NCBI GenBank assembly: GCA_950295325.1
Contig: OX485806.1
Coordinates: forward strand, 53,439,169-53,503,168
Source of the DNA: Polytrichum commune
Taxonomy: Eukaryota; Streptophyta; Polytrichopsida; Polytrichales; Polytrichaceae
Direction: 5' to 3'
Length of the DNA stretch: 64,000 nt
Made by a program: the position numbers and the translations under genes. This document shows, one piece after another, positions 21,779 through 33,543 of the stretch. Each line of letters opens with the position of its first letter. Within the stretch, counting starts at the first letter, position 1. The notes beneath the pieces were generated by a model. The model was not told the origin of the DNA, ran no database searches, and was given only the letters and a program-made list of their open reading frames with translations.

Positions 21779-23294
21779 CAGTGTATATGTTTGACAAAGT
21801 TTTTGCAAGTTTTTCTCTTTTGACACGCAAAAACTTGCACACAAAAAAAATGCACGTCAATTGACACGCACAATCTAGAAATTGACACGTACTGTGACTT
21901 GTGAAGAAAAAAACCACATGTCAATTGACACACTAGAAATTGAAATGACACGTATTACTTGAGTACTATAAAGTGCAGCTCAAGTATTCGGAAAACATAA
22001 CCCATAACAGTAGGAGAACTTCCTACACTCACTCACATACTTAAGTTCAACTTTGCTCTTGCAATTTCCTTTGTAACCGGGAGCTAAGACGGTGATCGGA
22101 GAGCGAGACTAACTAGGAGGATGGCGAGGCAAATGTTTGTATCACCGTGGTGCTTGCACATCCTCCACTCCATATGAGTTTTTTCTTGCTTGCAACCAAT
22201 GTGAGTTTTTCTTGCTTTCAACCAAAGTTGGCTTGAGCAATTCCCTTCGAATCGCAAAGCTCCCTTGTTGAAAGCATCTGAATCCCTTTGAGCTTTCTTG
22301 GAGTTGGCCTTCTTATTGCAAAAATGACGCAGAAGTGGCACGAAGATCAGCGCTTGCTTTCGGTTAGGATTTTATCCGGGAATGTACCTATGTTTGGTCG
22401 TACAAGCAAGAATTTGGGAAAATTCTTGAGGGAATCTGCAGAAAATCTTCAATTGAGTTATGAAAATAATACAGGATATCGTATTATTCATGCATTGGCA
22501 ACCGATGGGCCCAATGAACTACAACAATGCGTATTGTTGGGTGCATCTTATGTGCAAAGAGTTGTTCATGCTTTGAACGATCGTTTCCCAGACCTTCCAA
22601 TATTCAATGCGGCCAAACTTTTCAACCCTCGTAATTATCCAAGCGATGATAGTTAGCGAATCACAAATACCAAATTGTGGCTCGAAAGGATATTGTTGAA
22701 GTTTCAATACACTGAAGAAGAGAGTGGCATGTGCAAGGGAGAACTCTTGGAATTTACAGAAACACTTCGACATGAGTGCGAGAACAAAGCGATATTTGAG
22801 GCTTGACGCATATGTGGTAGCAATTTGGAATGGCACACAAATTGGCCTAAACTTATGCAACTTTGGCAAAAAATTATACTCATTCCATCAAGTATAGCTA
22901 TTTGTGAGAGAGGATTTTCCAAACAAAATTCAATCAAAAGCCACTTGCGCAATAGGTTGAACTTGAAGACCCTTGATGCTCTTATGCGGGTTTCTCTTTG
23001 TGGGCTTGAAGTGGATGCAATGGATTGGTCTACCATCTTCAATATTTGGAGAAACATGCGAGACCGAAGGATACTTACGGTCGATTGATAGTTTTTTTTT
23101 TGTTACAAATCAAGTTTGTTTTTTATTATTCAAAATATTAGTTTTCTAAAATATTGTGTAAGCCAAAAATTGAGGTGACATTTTGGAATAAAATGTAGAT
23201 GTCAATTGACATTCATTTTTGTTTTTGAAAACGTCACGTGACACTTTGGATTTGAGGTTGAACGTCACATGAAATTTGTCAAACATACACACTG
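21779..23294 (+). mobile_element. hAT element, 1,516 bp, TSD GGGTAGGG
   Basis: The terminal inverted repeats CAGTGTATATGTTTGACAAA and its partner CAGTGTGTATGTTTGACAAA differ at one of 20 positions. Perfect 8-bp duplications GGGTAGGG flank it (21,771-21,778 and 23,295-23,302). It carries a shortened transposase reading frame with a C-terminal dimerisation region. TACTATAAAG near 21,964 may be its TATA box. Confidence 0.93.
22324..23088 (+). pseudogene. hAT transposase, C-terminal part (hATC dimerisation region)
   Basis: The frame starting near 22,324 is broken by stops near 22,656 and 22,805 and by short gaps. The end, 22,825-23,088, is a recognisable hAT C-terminal dimerisation region: 'LIPSSIAICERGFSKQNS', then 'IKSHLRNRLNLKTLDALMR'. 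The BED zinc finger and catalytic N-terminal part are missing. The style resembles hAT proteins related to zinc-finger protein 862. It is a remnant without transposase activity. Confidence 0.75.
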
Positions 23295-23320
23295 GGGTAG
23301 GGGCCCCGCGTAAAGTCCTA

Positions 23321-25065
23321 TTTAGAGTTGATCCTTATTTAGAGGAGGTGGAGAAGTGGTTGTGTCGCAACCCTTGCTAGTTTTCCTTCACTTAGCTTGA
23401 CCGCCTTTCCAACCTAGCAAGTGCCACGAGTGCTAACCTGCACATCCCACGCACATGCATGGTTAGCTCCCAAAACCGCGGACCTTCAAGCTCATGGCTA
23501 GGTCACCAAACCCTCCTACACATACATTCGGGACTCTCCCCTTCGTAGGTAGCCAATGGCTAAGGTGGACTTCCATCCATGGAAGTCCACTCTTAAGTTG
23601 ATCATCGTGTTGCCAAAACAACATTACAACTACCCGGAGCACATTGCCAAGTATGCTCCGGGGGGGTCGGTCGGCTAAGCCGCCTCACCCATATAAGCCT
23701 CTAGGACTTTGGGCGGGGCCCCTACCCCACCATCAAGTATCCTTTTGTCTCTCTACAAGGGTTGGGGCCAAGTGGACATTTTTCCTTAGCCGCTGGGGCT
23801 AGAAACCCCCCAGCAGCTTCAGACCTCCATGACTTCTACATAAGATGTTTGATGCTCTCAAACAACCACTCTATCGTCACCTACTCTTTGCGTAGATGCC
23901 GATGGACCCCTCGCTTGCCTCATTCGGGCAAGTATTGAGGAAGTTATGGCTCTTCAAACCTTGGCAGTCCCGGGCACCACTCCCAGGTCACTGCTGTCCC
24001 AGGGTGTTGTCCCGGGACAGCGCCCCACTCAAATGGCCATATCTCCTAGCTTGCACCTCCGATTGAGGTGTTCCTTAGCATTCTAGAATTCCACCGCCAT
24101 AAGCTACTCATAACTTATGGCCTTACCCTCATGACTCTTAGTCCCCGTGGGTGAGAGGCGTTCTCAACGCCGGGGCCCTCACCCACACTAAGAGTACTTG
24201 GGCCCTCTCACCAATGGCGCCACAAGTCCCGGGTGTCACTTCAGGGTCCCCCTTGTGCCCATGGTGTTGCGGGCACTCCTCATGGAGAGGTGCGCGACAG
24301 GTTGGGTGCTAGTCAGTTGGGATTTCAAGAGGCCATGATTAAACATATGCAAAGTCTCACGGATCAGATGTCATTGATGGTTAGGAGCGAACAACATGGT
24401 CCTCTTCCTCAAGTTGAGTCGGGTAGGGATGCCTCCGGATTGTGGTGCGTTCAGTGTGGCCAACCAGGTCACACTCGTCAGTTTTGTAGGAATGAACAAA
24501 ACCGGGATCAAATAATGAACGGTGGTCCACCTCCACAAAACCAAAGGGGTCAAGGACAAATTCAGTATGAACAGAATAACAATAGGGAACCTCTTCCTAG
24601 AGGTCAAGGTGGTCAAAATGTGGAGAGGAAGGAGTTCCATTCTTTTTGTGGAAGATGACATGCACAAGGTCAATGTTGGTCCGAAGGAAAAGGTTATGGT
24701 TGTAGTAATTGTGGGGGAGACCATCCTTCGGATGAGTGTCGTCAACCGGATAAGATCATTAGCATGCCCAACTCGGTGGCCAACCCACAACAACAAGCTA
24801 GAGACAACATGAGGGGAGCTAGGCCATAAGGTGGACCACCGAATTAGCTTAGACCATCAAACTTGTATTATGACCATGACAATGCAAGACAAACTCTTCA
24901 TCCTTCGGCGGGATTGCAAACGACTAATGAATACATTCCAATTCAAAATAGGCAAGGGGTCCCACAAAATTTCAACAATAGGAGGCAAGCTCCTCCCACG
25001 TGTGGTACTTTCGGGCCACCCCCTTTCGAGGGAGCCTAAAAGTATCACACAAGTCCTTCGGTGAA
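23321..25065 (+). pseudogene. Family C gag remnant with two CCHC knuckles (split by solo LTR)
   Basis: The piece before the solo LTR reads 'DPYLEEVEKW' and continues after it as 'LGASQLGFQEAMIKHMQS'. Two zinc knuckles of the form C-x2-C-x4-H-x4-C follow: 'CVQCGQPGHTRQFC' near 24,446 and 'CSNCGGDHPSDEC' near 24,700, the second in another frame. The same protein is read on the minus strand at 57,487-58,400. Frameshifts near 24,650 and stops near 24,828 and 25,040 break it. Most of gag before the knuckles is missing at the junction with the chromovirus 3' LTR. Confidence 0.8.
23363..24299 (-). mobile_element. Solo LTR of the chromovirus family (subfamily A), TSD GGTTG
   Basis: A 937-bp LTR from TGTCGCAACCC to GTGCGCGACA with perfect 5-bp duplications GGTTG (23,358-23,362 and 24,300-24,304). 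It is nearly identical in layout to 1,538-2,475 and inserted into family C gag. Confidence 0.94.
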
Positions 25066-27278
25066 GGTGGCCTGCATTTGCAGGCGCCCAAGCCGAACCC
25101 GAATGACATGTGTATAACGTGAGTAGTTAGATTTTTAAGGGAGATTAAATATGCGTCGTAGTACCTCCGGAGGTTAGGCCTTAGTTTTTTACTAGTGTGG
25201 CTTTAAACTCCACTAACCAATTTCATATCTAGTTCTAACCTTAACCTACAACCTATTTTACGCGCAGACGCACCAGCCTTGAAACCAAGGCAATCCTAAT
25301 TTGTGAATTGGGATGGTTCTGATACACCCAACCGGGTGTGACTCATACCACCCTAACTCAACGAACGGAATAACGACATTTTGATGGACCATTCAATTCT
25401 TCCTATTTCTTTATTTAGTTCTATTTAGTTTTCTAAGCGGGGGAACTTGGCCTAAGTCCCACCCTTCACACAAATTCCTTCTTAATTACTTACTTTTGTT
25501 TGCACGTCCTAACTCACTACATTAACATATTAGGCATCACCCCTTACCTGGTTGGCGCACCCCTTACCTCGGAACCTTCTAAGGCCTCGTGCAGGTGTCA
25601 CCAAAAAGCCTCCACCCTTCAATTTCGTCCTAGCCCGAATGGAGAAGTTTATAATGACATGTAGAGATTTCTCTCTTTGTAACACAATGTATGATTCCAA
25701 TCTATCGTTGGAATATACGCAACTTAGCCAAGTCTATACTATGTCTGCTTACACTCTTTAATCTCGAAGTTTGGAAGTCTCGGTTTTTTGGCTCTCAAAA
25801 CTTCATATGAAGTCCAAAAAATGAGTTCTTGGTATCCATGGATAGGTAATGAAGTCCTCTACATGAATATGCAATAATATTTCTACTGCCACAAAGTATA
25901 TGGTCGCAATTCTACGCTGTTCCCTTTGAACCTACATTTTTTCACTAGTTTTTGGAAGTTTGGACATAGTCTCGGTTTTTTGGCTCTCAAAAATTCATAT
26001 GAAGTCCAACAAAACTAAATGCTCCAATAAGAGACTTTGCACATCCGCATAAGTATAAGGCTAATCAAAGTAAATCCAAGTATTCAAACAAAGCCATAAA
26101 TTGAACTTTAAATCATTCACGTCCAACTATTACTAACAAGAGGTTGACTTTGACTTTGAGGGGGTGAGCACCCTCAAGGCTTACGATAAGCCCTCGAGAT
26201 TTCCTCCTACTTTGTAGGATCGAATCCTATCTTCTAAGCTTTCCTCCCTCAAATGATCAACAAAGATCCTAATTCAAATATTTAACTAACCTTGGCTTTC
26301 TACCTACCACATTTTACCAAGGTTTGTCCTTCTCCCACTTAAATCCACTCCACAAAAGCCTAATGCTTCAAACTAAATTTTCTTCAAGCTTCACTCTTTT
26401 TATATTTTTGTGAATAATCATAAATCACCAAAACACCACTTGTAATGTTTTACAAGTGTTAACAACCAATGTGGGCATCAATTTTGGGCTCACAGCAAGT
26501 CCTTTGAAGGTCGAGTAACATCTCAAACCCTTCGGACATCAATGGTTCGAAGGGTGGTGTCACTCTACTGAGTTAAGTTTCCGATTCGGGTCTCTTGCCA
26601 ACAAGGGTTTACGATTTATTTTGTATGTTTTGATTGTTAAATGTGTTTACACTGGATAGACCACGAAATGCAACTCAATGGGACCAGGGTGACGGCCGAC
26701 CTGTAGGTTCAACCTGTTGCGCAATCTTCATAAATTGGGCCATTACTCCCAATCTATGGGGCCAACAACATAATAGTGGATTCGCGGGTCATCAACCCCA
26801 CCTTTCCACCAACAACATTCAGAGTGGTCGTGTCGGCGATTAATCCGACTTACCACACACGAAACTTGCTAATAAATGAAGCTACTACCACAAAACATAC
26901 CAAGGGCCCCGAAAACAATGGAGTTGGGTATTCCCTTGGCGGTCAAGTGGTCAAGCCACACTTGACCTTACAAGATAGGTGAGTGGGTGTAGAGATGTGT
27001 ACCTTAGCCGCGCTGCCTCCAACCCTAAATGGAAGGCTAGCGTTAGTAAATTTACCTCAATTCTCCTCGGTTGATTTGGACTCGATGGAGGCCGAGCCGC
27101 TACCTCCTTCCTTGCTCCACTTCCCGAACGTCGACCTTGCCTCCTTCTTTGTAACTAGTTTGGTAGTAAGCGTACCTTAGTTAATAACTAAAATATAAAG
27201 TATTTATTCTGCACTGTAATTTAATCCTAAGCATGATATTTATATTTAGTGCACCTAATTATCTTTCCAATGATCTAA
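25066..27278. other. Unclassified repeat DNA with one family C LTR end
   Basis: I see no gene here. GTGGGCATCAATTTTGGGCT ending CACA at 26,494 matches the end of a family C LTR in reverse orientation (compare 53,781), but its other end is not found. A segment with CTCGGTTTTTTGGCTCTCAA occurs twice, near 25,779 and 25,971. The piece ends at the target site of the large retrotransposon, beyond which the same locus continues at 45,187. Confidence 0.55.
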
Positions 27279-27283
27279 AAATC

Positions 27284-29452
27284 TGATGGACGCCGTGGGT
27301 CGTTCCTTTGCAAAATTAGCTAAGAAGACTCACGATGCTCATCACGTAAAATTTATATTCGCTTGAGAACTACCGTGCCTCATTAATATGTTCGGTCCTC
27401 AAATTAACAACTCCTCTCTTCTCCTTATGATATGAATATATTTATCGGAGTGAACACAATCTCATTATCTTAGTTCTTATTCTCAATGTAAGGCATCAAT
27501 GACAATAAGAACCTTTAGATTTAAGAAAGCTTCAAGAGGTGTAACAATAACATATATTAATATAGTTTCAATATGTTGTTTGAATCCTTAAGTTTTGTAG
27601 TTCATAACATCAATCACATAAATGATAGTAATCTTATAATAAGGAAGAAGATACAATATTCTTAAGTCTTCCTTTTTAAGCTCAAGTGTTACTACTTATA
27701 ATATTGTAACTTGACATATATAATTCATGAACACAACATTAATTGTTTTGCAATGTCACGTTGATCTTCAAAGTGTTTTAATGATAAGATTAATTATAAT
27801 TCTTTTGAGGTTTGCTCAAAAGATGATAACTCTTCTCCGATTGTTAATGACATCCAACAACTCACAAAGTATCTTAAAAGAAGTTCAATAACAATTGTAG
27901 TAAGTAGATTATCTTATATTAATATTACTTCATTCATATGTATTCAAACTTTGATGTGAATTAATGTCTTCATCATTCTTGTCAATCACAAGTTCAACAA
28001 TCAATATGTAGTATAATAGGTATAATACTTATAAGTCAATTATGTAGTTTTCAATAATAAGCTCCTCCTCTTTTGAAGGAGTTTGTAATCGTTAAGTGGT
28101 TTTGCTTTAAACATGCATATAATTCTTCAATCATTCAATCACATGTATATTTATAATTCCCTTTTGAGGAGTTCAAAGATAAGTTCCACTTTAGAGAGTC
28201 AATCGTAATTCCGACGTTCAAGTCAAATTGTCGTTACTACTCACAACAACTACTCTCAAAGTTCCATTGATACTCCAACTCTTCTTAAGCGTTTTGTTCT
28301 CACCCTCGCACTAATACTTTGAGTTCTTTCTCAAAGCACCTACTCTTCTCTCGTTTAATAATCTCTTGAGTCACAAGTACCAATTGACAACTCGTAGTTC
28401 GACTTGAGAAAAAGAGAGAGAAAGGTCACACACATTTGTGGAAAAGATATTGTATTGCAAAAGAGCTCCGAGAGGAGAGATACAAAGAAACTCAAGTGTT
28501 TTTTACACTCAAATTTGTGATAACTTCGTTGTGTAGAAAATGAGGTATAGGTCTCCTAATTTGCTTCCCTTATATAGTATTTTCTTCCTATCCAAAATCT
28601 ATACTAAGAGTGGTTGTTAACTTCCACTTTCCTAGATACTTACTATCTTTGATATATGTAGATGATTCCTATCCTAAACGGTTACAACCGTTTCATCATC
28701 TTAATGTTCATAATTCCAAGATTTCCCTAACTCCTTGTTGTGGCTACATTCTAAATTCTTTTTTTGGAGATCAATCAAATCTTTATGTTGATTGATTAAT
28801 GATCATGCTAGTAGAATGTACCATATTCCTATATTCCCCTTAATGTCTTCATAATGTCTCCTTGAGTTTAATATCTAAAATTCCCATATATTCCATAATC
28901 GTGCTTCCTCAAAATCCTACATTCTACCTATTCCATAATCGTGCTTCTTCGGATAGACATTCATCCTCAATACAATTCTAAAACATAATTATGTCTCTTC
29001 AAAAATACTACATTCCTATATACTCCGTTAATATGTCTCTTCATATAGTCATTGATCTTCCCTTCCTAAATACTTGTCTCTTTAATGGTCCTTTCATCTC
29101 AATATCCTATTTCCAATATGCCCTAATATACTTCATAATGCCTAATACTAATTTCTTAATACTAGTATAGTAGCCTACTACTTAAATCCTAAGTATTCCT
29201 CCTTAAACCCGCTGGGCACCCATTGCCGTGGTATAGGAGGACCTATTGCCGCGCGTAAGGTGCATAATGCCGTGGGAAAGGGGCCTTAAGGCCGTGGCCG
29301 AGCTCCATGGCCGAGAGCTTCTTCGGCATTCTTCTTCGGTGTTGTTCTTCTCCTTCTCTGTGAATCCTTCTTGCTAGTTTGCATGCTTGTTGATTTAAGT
29401 GCCGTTACCTTACTCGAATTTGTCTTCTTCTCTTTAATGTTGTGACTCAACA
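27284..29452 (-). repeat. 3' LTR of the large retrotransposon (2,169 bp)
   Basis: On the + strand it runs TGATGGACGCC to GTGACTCAACA. On the coding strand it starts TGTTGAGTCACAAC and ends GGCGTCCATCA. It lacks a 152-bp segment present in the other LTR near 43,455-43,606. Otherwise I found about five single-base differences by eye. Confidence 0.95.
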
Positions 29453-29467
29453 TTTTACTCCCCTCCC
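29453..29467 (-). other. Polypurine tract
   Basis: On the minus strand GGGAGGGGAGTAAAA lies directly before the 3' LTR start TGTTGAG. Confidence 0.85.
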
Positions 29468-29484
29468 GGATTGAGATCCTGCCC

Positions 29485-32400
29485 TCAGGATCGTTTTGCT
29501 ATCTTCATGCTCCCTGGATCGTATTGTGGGAGGTAGAGTAGGGTTCGTGCATGAGGTGTAGAGATTTGTCTTTGTTCCAATGTGTATTTTCTATCTTCTA
29601 ATGCTCTTGTTACATAGCCATGTAGTTGAATCCGATGAAATGCTGTTGGAAATGAATCTGGAAACTTTCTCACCAGATTTTGATGTTGATGTATAGCCTC
29701 ATGTAATAATGTTGTGTCTTCTCCCGCGAGTATGTCTAACGCAGATAGAAACTCTGGAAATTGATTGTTCGCCATCTCCTGGATTTCCTTAGTGAGCTCC
29801 TGGTCATAGGGTTCGATCTGTGGCAGGGAGTTGCGAGTGTCAATGTTTGTGTAAAAGGCTTCGTGGTGACAATTGATGTGTGTAAGGGCCCCGATGCAAA
29901 ATCTGGTGAGGTAGAATGTTGAGTTTGTAGTAGTAATTTCAACTACTCCCTTTGGGACTATTAAATCTTTTAGTACCCACATAAAAGTGAGGAGGTCCCT
30001 GGCTCCCGAATTTGCTTGAGCCCACAAAATTTGAAACTGCTATTTTGATAAGTGGGTTTGAAGTTTGAGATCTGGGAGGTTGCTCGAGTTGAAGATCATA
30101 GGCTTATAAGCCTGGTAGTATTGATAGATGCTAATGGGAGGGGGTAGGTTTTTCATTGTCGCTGTGATGAGGTTCCCTTGGTCTTCGATGTTGCTCAACC
30201 CTAGCAAATTGTCCCATTTCAGATGTTGAGTGGCCTCTTCCTCTTGTTGCTCTAATATCGCTTGTAGATCATCTCTCTCCGTGGTTGCTTGGTATAACTC
30301 TGTTTTGAGAGTTTTCAGTGTATGGCTAATCTTTGTCGTGACTCTTTGCAGAAGAGTCTGTATCGAAATTTGATGTTCGGTGTCGGAGGTGGATCGCTGC
30401 TGTACCCAGAGGTCAAAAGCCTCGATTTTTGCTAATTCTTGCATTCGATCCGGGTTTACATGTGTAGCTGTGTGTAGAGCTAATTTCTGTATCTGTGGCT
30501 TGTAGCCGTCGACTTCTGTGTGGAAGGCTTCGAATTCCGCCGCGGCCTCTTTGTGAATTTCGGAGATTGAGTGGCGGAGGTGTCGAAGTTGCTATGCGGC
30601 TATGGCCGCGATGCTGGTGCGATTGTTGAGGTCAGTCTGCATGACTTGTCTCTGCATCAGAAATTTGTTTTGTTCTTCCATCATGGCTTGTTGGTGTTGC
30701 TGGATTGTCGTGGTGTGCTTCTCTTGGAGAAGCTCATGCTTCAGCTGGTAGTCTGTAAGTTGTACCTTGTTTTCGGCGCTCTCTCGAAGTTGATTTTCTG
30801 CCGCAGCATACTGAGTCTCTAGGTGTGCATATTTTTGTTGCAGCTCCTGGTGTCGAAATGAGGCATCTTCGGCGTCTTGGCGACTCTTCTGTTCCGCTAA
30901 GGTGTAATCAGTCTGCAGGTGTTGTAGTTGGTTTTCTAGTTCCAAGATACGGTTCTGTGAATTAGGATTTTGATCTCCAAATACTGGAATAAGTTCCCTT
31001 TTGTGTCCTGCTGCGGTGTTGAAATGGGAAGTGCCTGTGATCCAGTTCTCCAAGAGCTGGCTAGTGTGATTGAATTGTTGTAGAATGTTTTTTAGTGGTT
31101 TTGAATCAAATTGTGAAGTACCATTTGTGCTTATAAGCACAGTTTGATCTGTTGCTGGTTCCATTCTTGCCACCAGAATCTGTGGCTTTTCGCCTTGTTT
31201 GGATGAGTTCCCTTTTGTGTGTGATGGTTCTCCTTTTTCTGTGCCTAATAGTTCCATTTCAGTGTCATGCTTTCTCTTCTTGGAACTGGGGACAGATTTG
31301 TCCTGAAGTAACGAGGTCTCTAAAAAACCTGCTTCAATCTCCTGCTGTACGGTTAAGAGTCCTTCAGCCATAAGGATCATGGTGAGAGGAGGTCCCACCA
31401 TTGTCTTGAGCAATGTGGATTTTTCCCTAAGAAGTCCCTCTTTGAGATTCTTGAGTTCTGCCTCTATCAACTCGCGAAACAATGCTGGCCAGTCTACTGG
31501 CTTGCCATTTAGAGCATCAGATATATATGTAATTGCTTGACAAGGAATCGTATTTGTGTTTGTGTGTAATAACAAAAGAGAGTTAAAGAACCTCAATGGC
31601 CGTTTCGCTTCAGGAATAGTACACTCCACCACTTTGCAGGTTCCTGCTTTGCTTCTGGCCTTGTCGCTGTAACTTGGAAAAATATCTGCAGCTGCAACCT
31701 TAGGAGTTCCTGGTTCTCTTCTCGCGGAAAATGGTGTCAGAAAAAATACTACACGCATTTTATTCCTCCAATCCTTGCTGAAAATTGGGAAGACTCGGCC
31801 ATTCAAAATAGACTGCATGGTCTCTAAGTTGAGATTTGTGAGCACTTCTTGAATGACAGAGACATTTAACATCTCCCATGTGACCCTTGTCACAAACCTA
31901 TCAAGGCCTATAAGTTGCAAAAACGTCTCTTCTTCTAACGAAGGCTCAAAATCAAGGGCGGCCATTTCGGTGCTAAAGACAATGTCATCAACTGCCTTCG
32001 TCTGGGAAGCTTTTCCCTTCTCTTTACTGGGAGTCCTCATGTTTGAAGAATGAAACACTCTGATTCCGAATGTGCTTACTATATTGGCAAGTGGAAACTT
32101 TCTTCGAAGTGAAAAATTAAGCGGCAGCTGAATGAGCTTCTGGATCAGTCGAACCATCAGTTGAGGTCCCTTGTAATCAGCTGTCCTTGTGTGATTCATA
32201 ATGATGCTGGTTGTTGAAGTGGTTAAGGTTCTTGGTTTGTTGAAGGCCTTCTTGCTCATTACTTTAACAGTAAGTTGGTTGAGATGATAATCGTGGCCCC
32301 TACTTGGTTTACACTGATTTTGTAATAATCCAGGATATAGGCTGGTCTTACTGCTGCTTGCTTGAACATTAATCTTATTTGGTTGATAATTTTCGAAACC

Positions 32401-33543
32401 GCTTTTATCAAGTTTAATCCTCAATAATCCGAGAATTATCTCGTTTCCTCTTTTATTTGATGAATGGATGGATGAACCCCTTGGATGTAAGTACAAATTT
32501 TTAAGTACGAGTTGTATGAAAATTATGCACCATATCCCACACATATGTTGTAACCACTTAGTGGTTAATTCGTTTGACGTCGTATATTTTGAATGTACTT
32601 TGTACTTGTGATATGTGTTGTTGTTGATGGTTGTCTCGCGTAATGTGTTTGGTGGCGAATTCTCCGATAAACATATGTATGGGGTACTCCTCTTGAAATC
32701 ATATCCTTTTGTTAATAATTGAGTAAATATTTTCTCAATTTCCGTAGTTTTTACGGCGTTGGTAAATTTCTCATTCACAGTTTCTTTTCTCATTGGTTGT
32801 ATAGAATAACATCCAAGCATTTTGTGATGGACTTCATCATAATCCGGGGATGTAAAAGTCTCCATTTCTCCTTGATCAAAAGTGATAACTTGGTTGGGAT
32901 TAACCCAGTCGTATGGTAAAAATTTCTTCGATCGCCATCGTCCCAATTGTTTTTGATGAACGGTCTTGATCTCCAAGGTATCGTCATCATGGATTCTTGT
33001 GATGGTGTAAGGGCCTACCCATCTTTGTTTCTCAAAAGGTGTCTCGACTTGTTTGTTTGATAGGTATTTGGTCACTACTTTTTGCCCTTCGTAAAATGAA
33101 CATGTCTTCCTTGATCCTCCTTTGTGGTGGTTGGTATAATTGGATCCGTTTGTATAATTTGTACTTGTTTTATCAAGTGGTGAGTTCGTGGCGTCATTCA
33201 CTTCTAAAACATATGCCTTTGCTTCAAGGGGTTCATGGTAAGGTTTAATCTTACTCATGTTTACCCTCCCAAGAGTTTCTCCTTGCAATGTGCTTACATC
33301 CACGGTATTGTTATCGTAAGTTTCTGTAATTTCGTAAGGTCCACTCCATCGGATTCTAAATTTGCCTGGACCGGGCTTGTTCATCCTTTGATGCCACAAA
33401 ATCTTTTGACCCTTGTAAAATTTGGGATTTTTGTTTTCTTGCGAATTCTCCTTTGCTTGATGAGTGTTGTTAGTCTTTTCCTTGGTATCATAAGAGGGTT
33501 TCTTGCAATGTTTGCACCTCTTGCCTTCTATTAAAGTTTTATC
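29485..33543 (-). CDS. Integrase C-terminal GPY-like modules plus long extra coding region (two in-frame TAG)
   Basis: This frame opens at 33,543, one frame behind the integrase frame that ends at 33,531. It starts with the integrase tail: 'FYKGQKILWHQRM', then 'WSGPYEI' and 'LGRVNMSKIKPY' (about 33,235-33,378). A second, similar module follows ('FYEGQKVV', 'WVGPYTI', 'LGRWRSKKFLPY', about 32,905-33,099). Next comes a unique region of about 700 residues, with 'FVTRVTWEMLNV' and 'VDWPALFRELIEAELKNL', which faintly recalls plant retrotransposon accessory proteins. A glutamine-rich coiled coil lies at about 30,592-30,940. TAG codons at 30,592 and 30,040 interrupt the same frame, which runs on to 29,485. 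Function is unknown. It lies on the sense strand between integrase and the 3' LTR, where some Tat elements carry additional frames. Confidence 0.7.

Larger units (their letters stand above)
1..23319 (+). mobile_element. Ty3/gypsy chromovirus-type retrotransposon, copy 1 (decayed, host of nested insertions)
   Basis: The pieces on the + strand are in retrotransposon order: end of a 5' LTR (1-315), tRNA-Met-type PBS, broken gag/protease, the RT thumb region, a tandem RT/RNase H array, integrase resuming at 18,709, a chromodomain-like tail, a purine tract and a 3' LTR from 21,199. Other elements split it: a solo LTR, a MULE and a hAT. The 3' LTR stops near 23,319 where it abuts gag of another family, and the 5' LTR runs off the window. 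Integrase wording of the type 'MDLITSLPESHGYDAI' and the Met PBS are typical of chromoviruses. The region between protease and RT thumb lacks the RT fingers and palm, so this copy could not encode reverse transcriptase. Stop codons are frequent throughout. Confidence 0.85.
21199..23319 (+). repeat. Chromovirus 3' LTR (subfamily B), split by a hAT and truncated
   Basis: The LTR starts TGTCGCGCACCTCTCC and matches 15,801-16,758. A hAT interrupts it at 21,779-23,294. The LTR resumes with GGCCCCGCGTAAAGTCCTA and stops near 23,319, where family C gag begins. About 350 bp of the LTR end are missing. Confidence 0.85.

Noticed and set aside
28610-28795. A 61-codon frame repeated exactly at 44,339-44,524
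   Set aside because: Both copies are the same place in the two LTRs of the large retrotransposon; not a gene.
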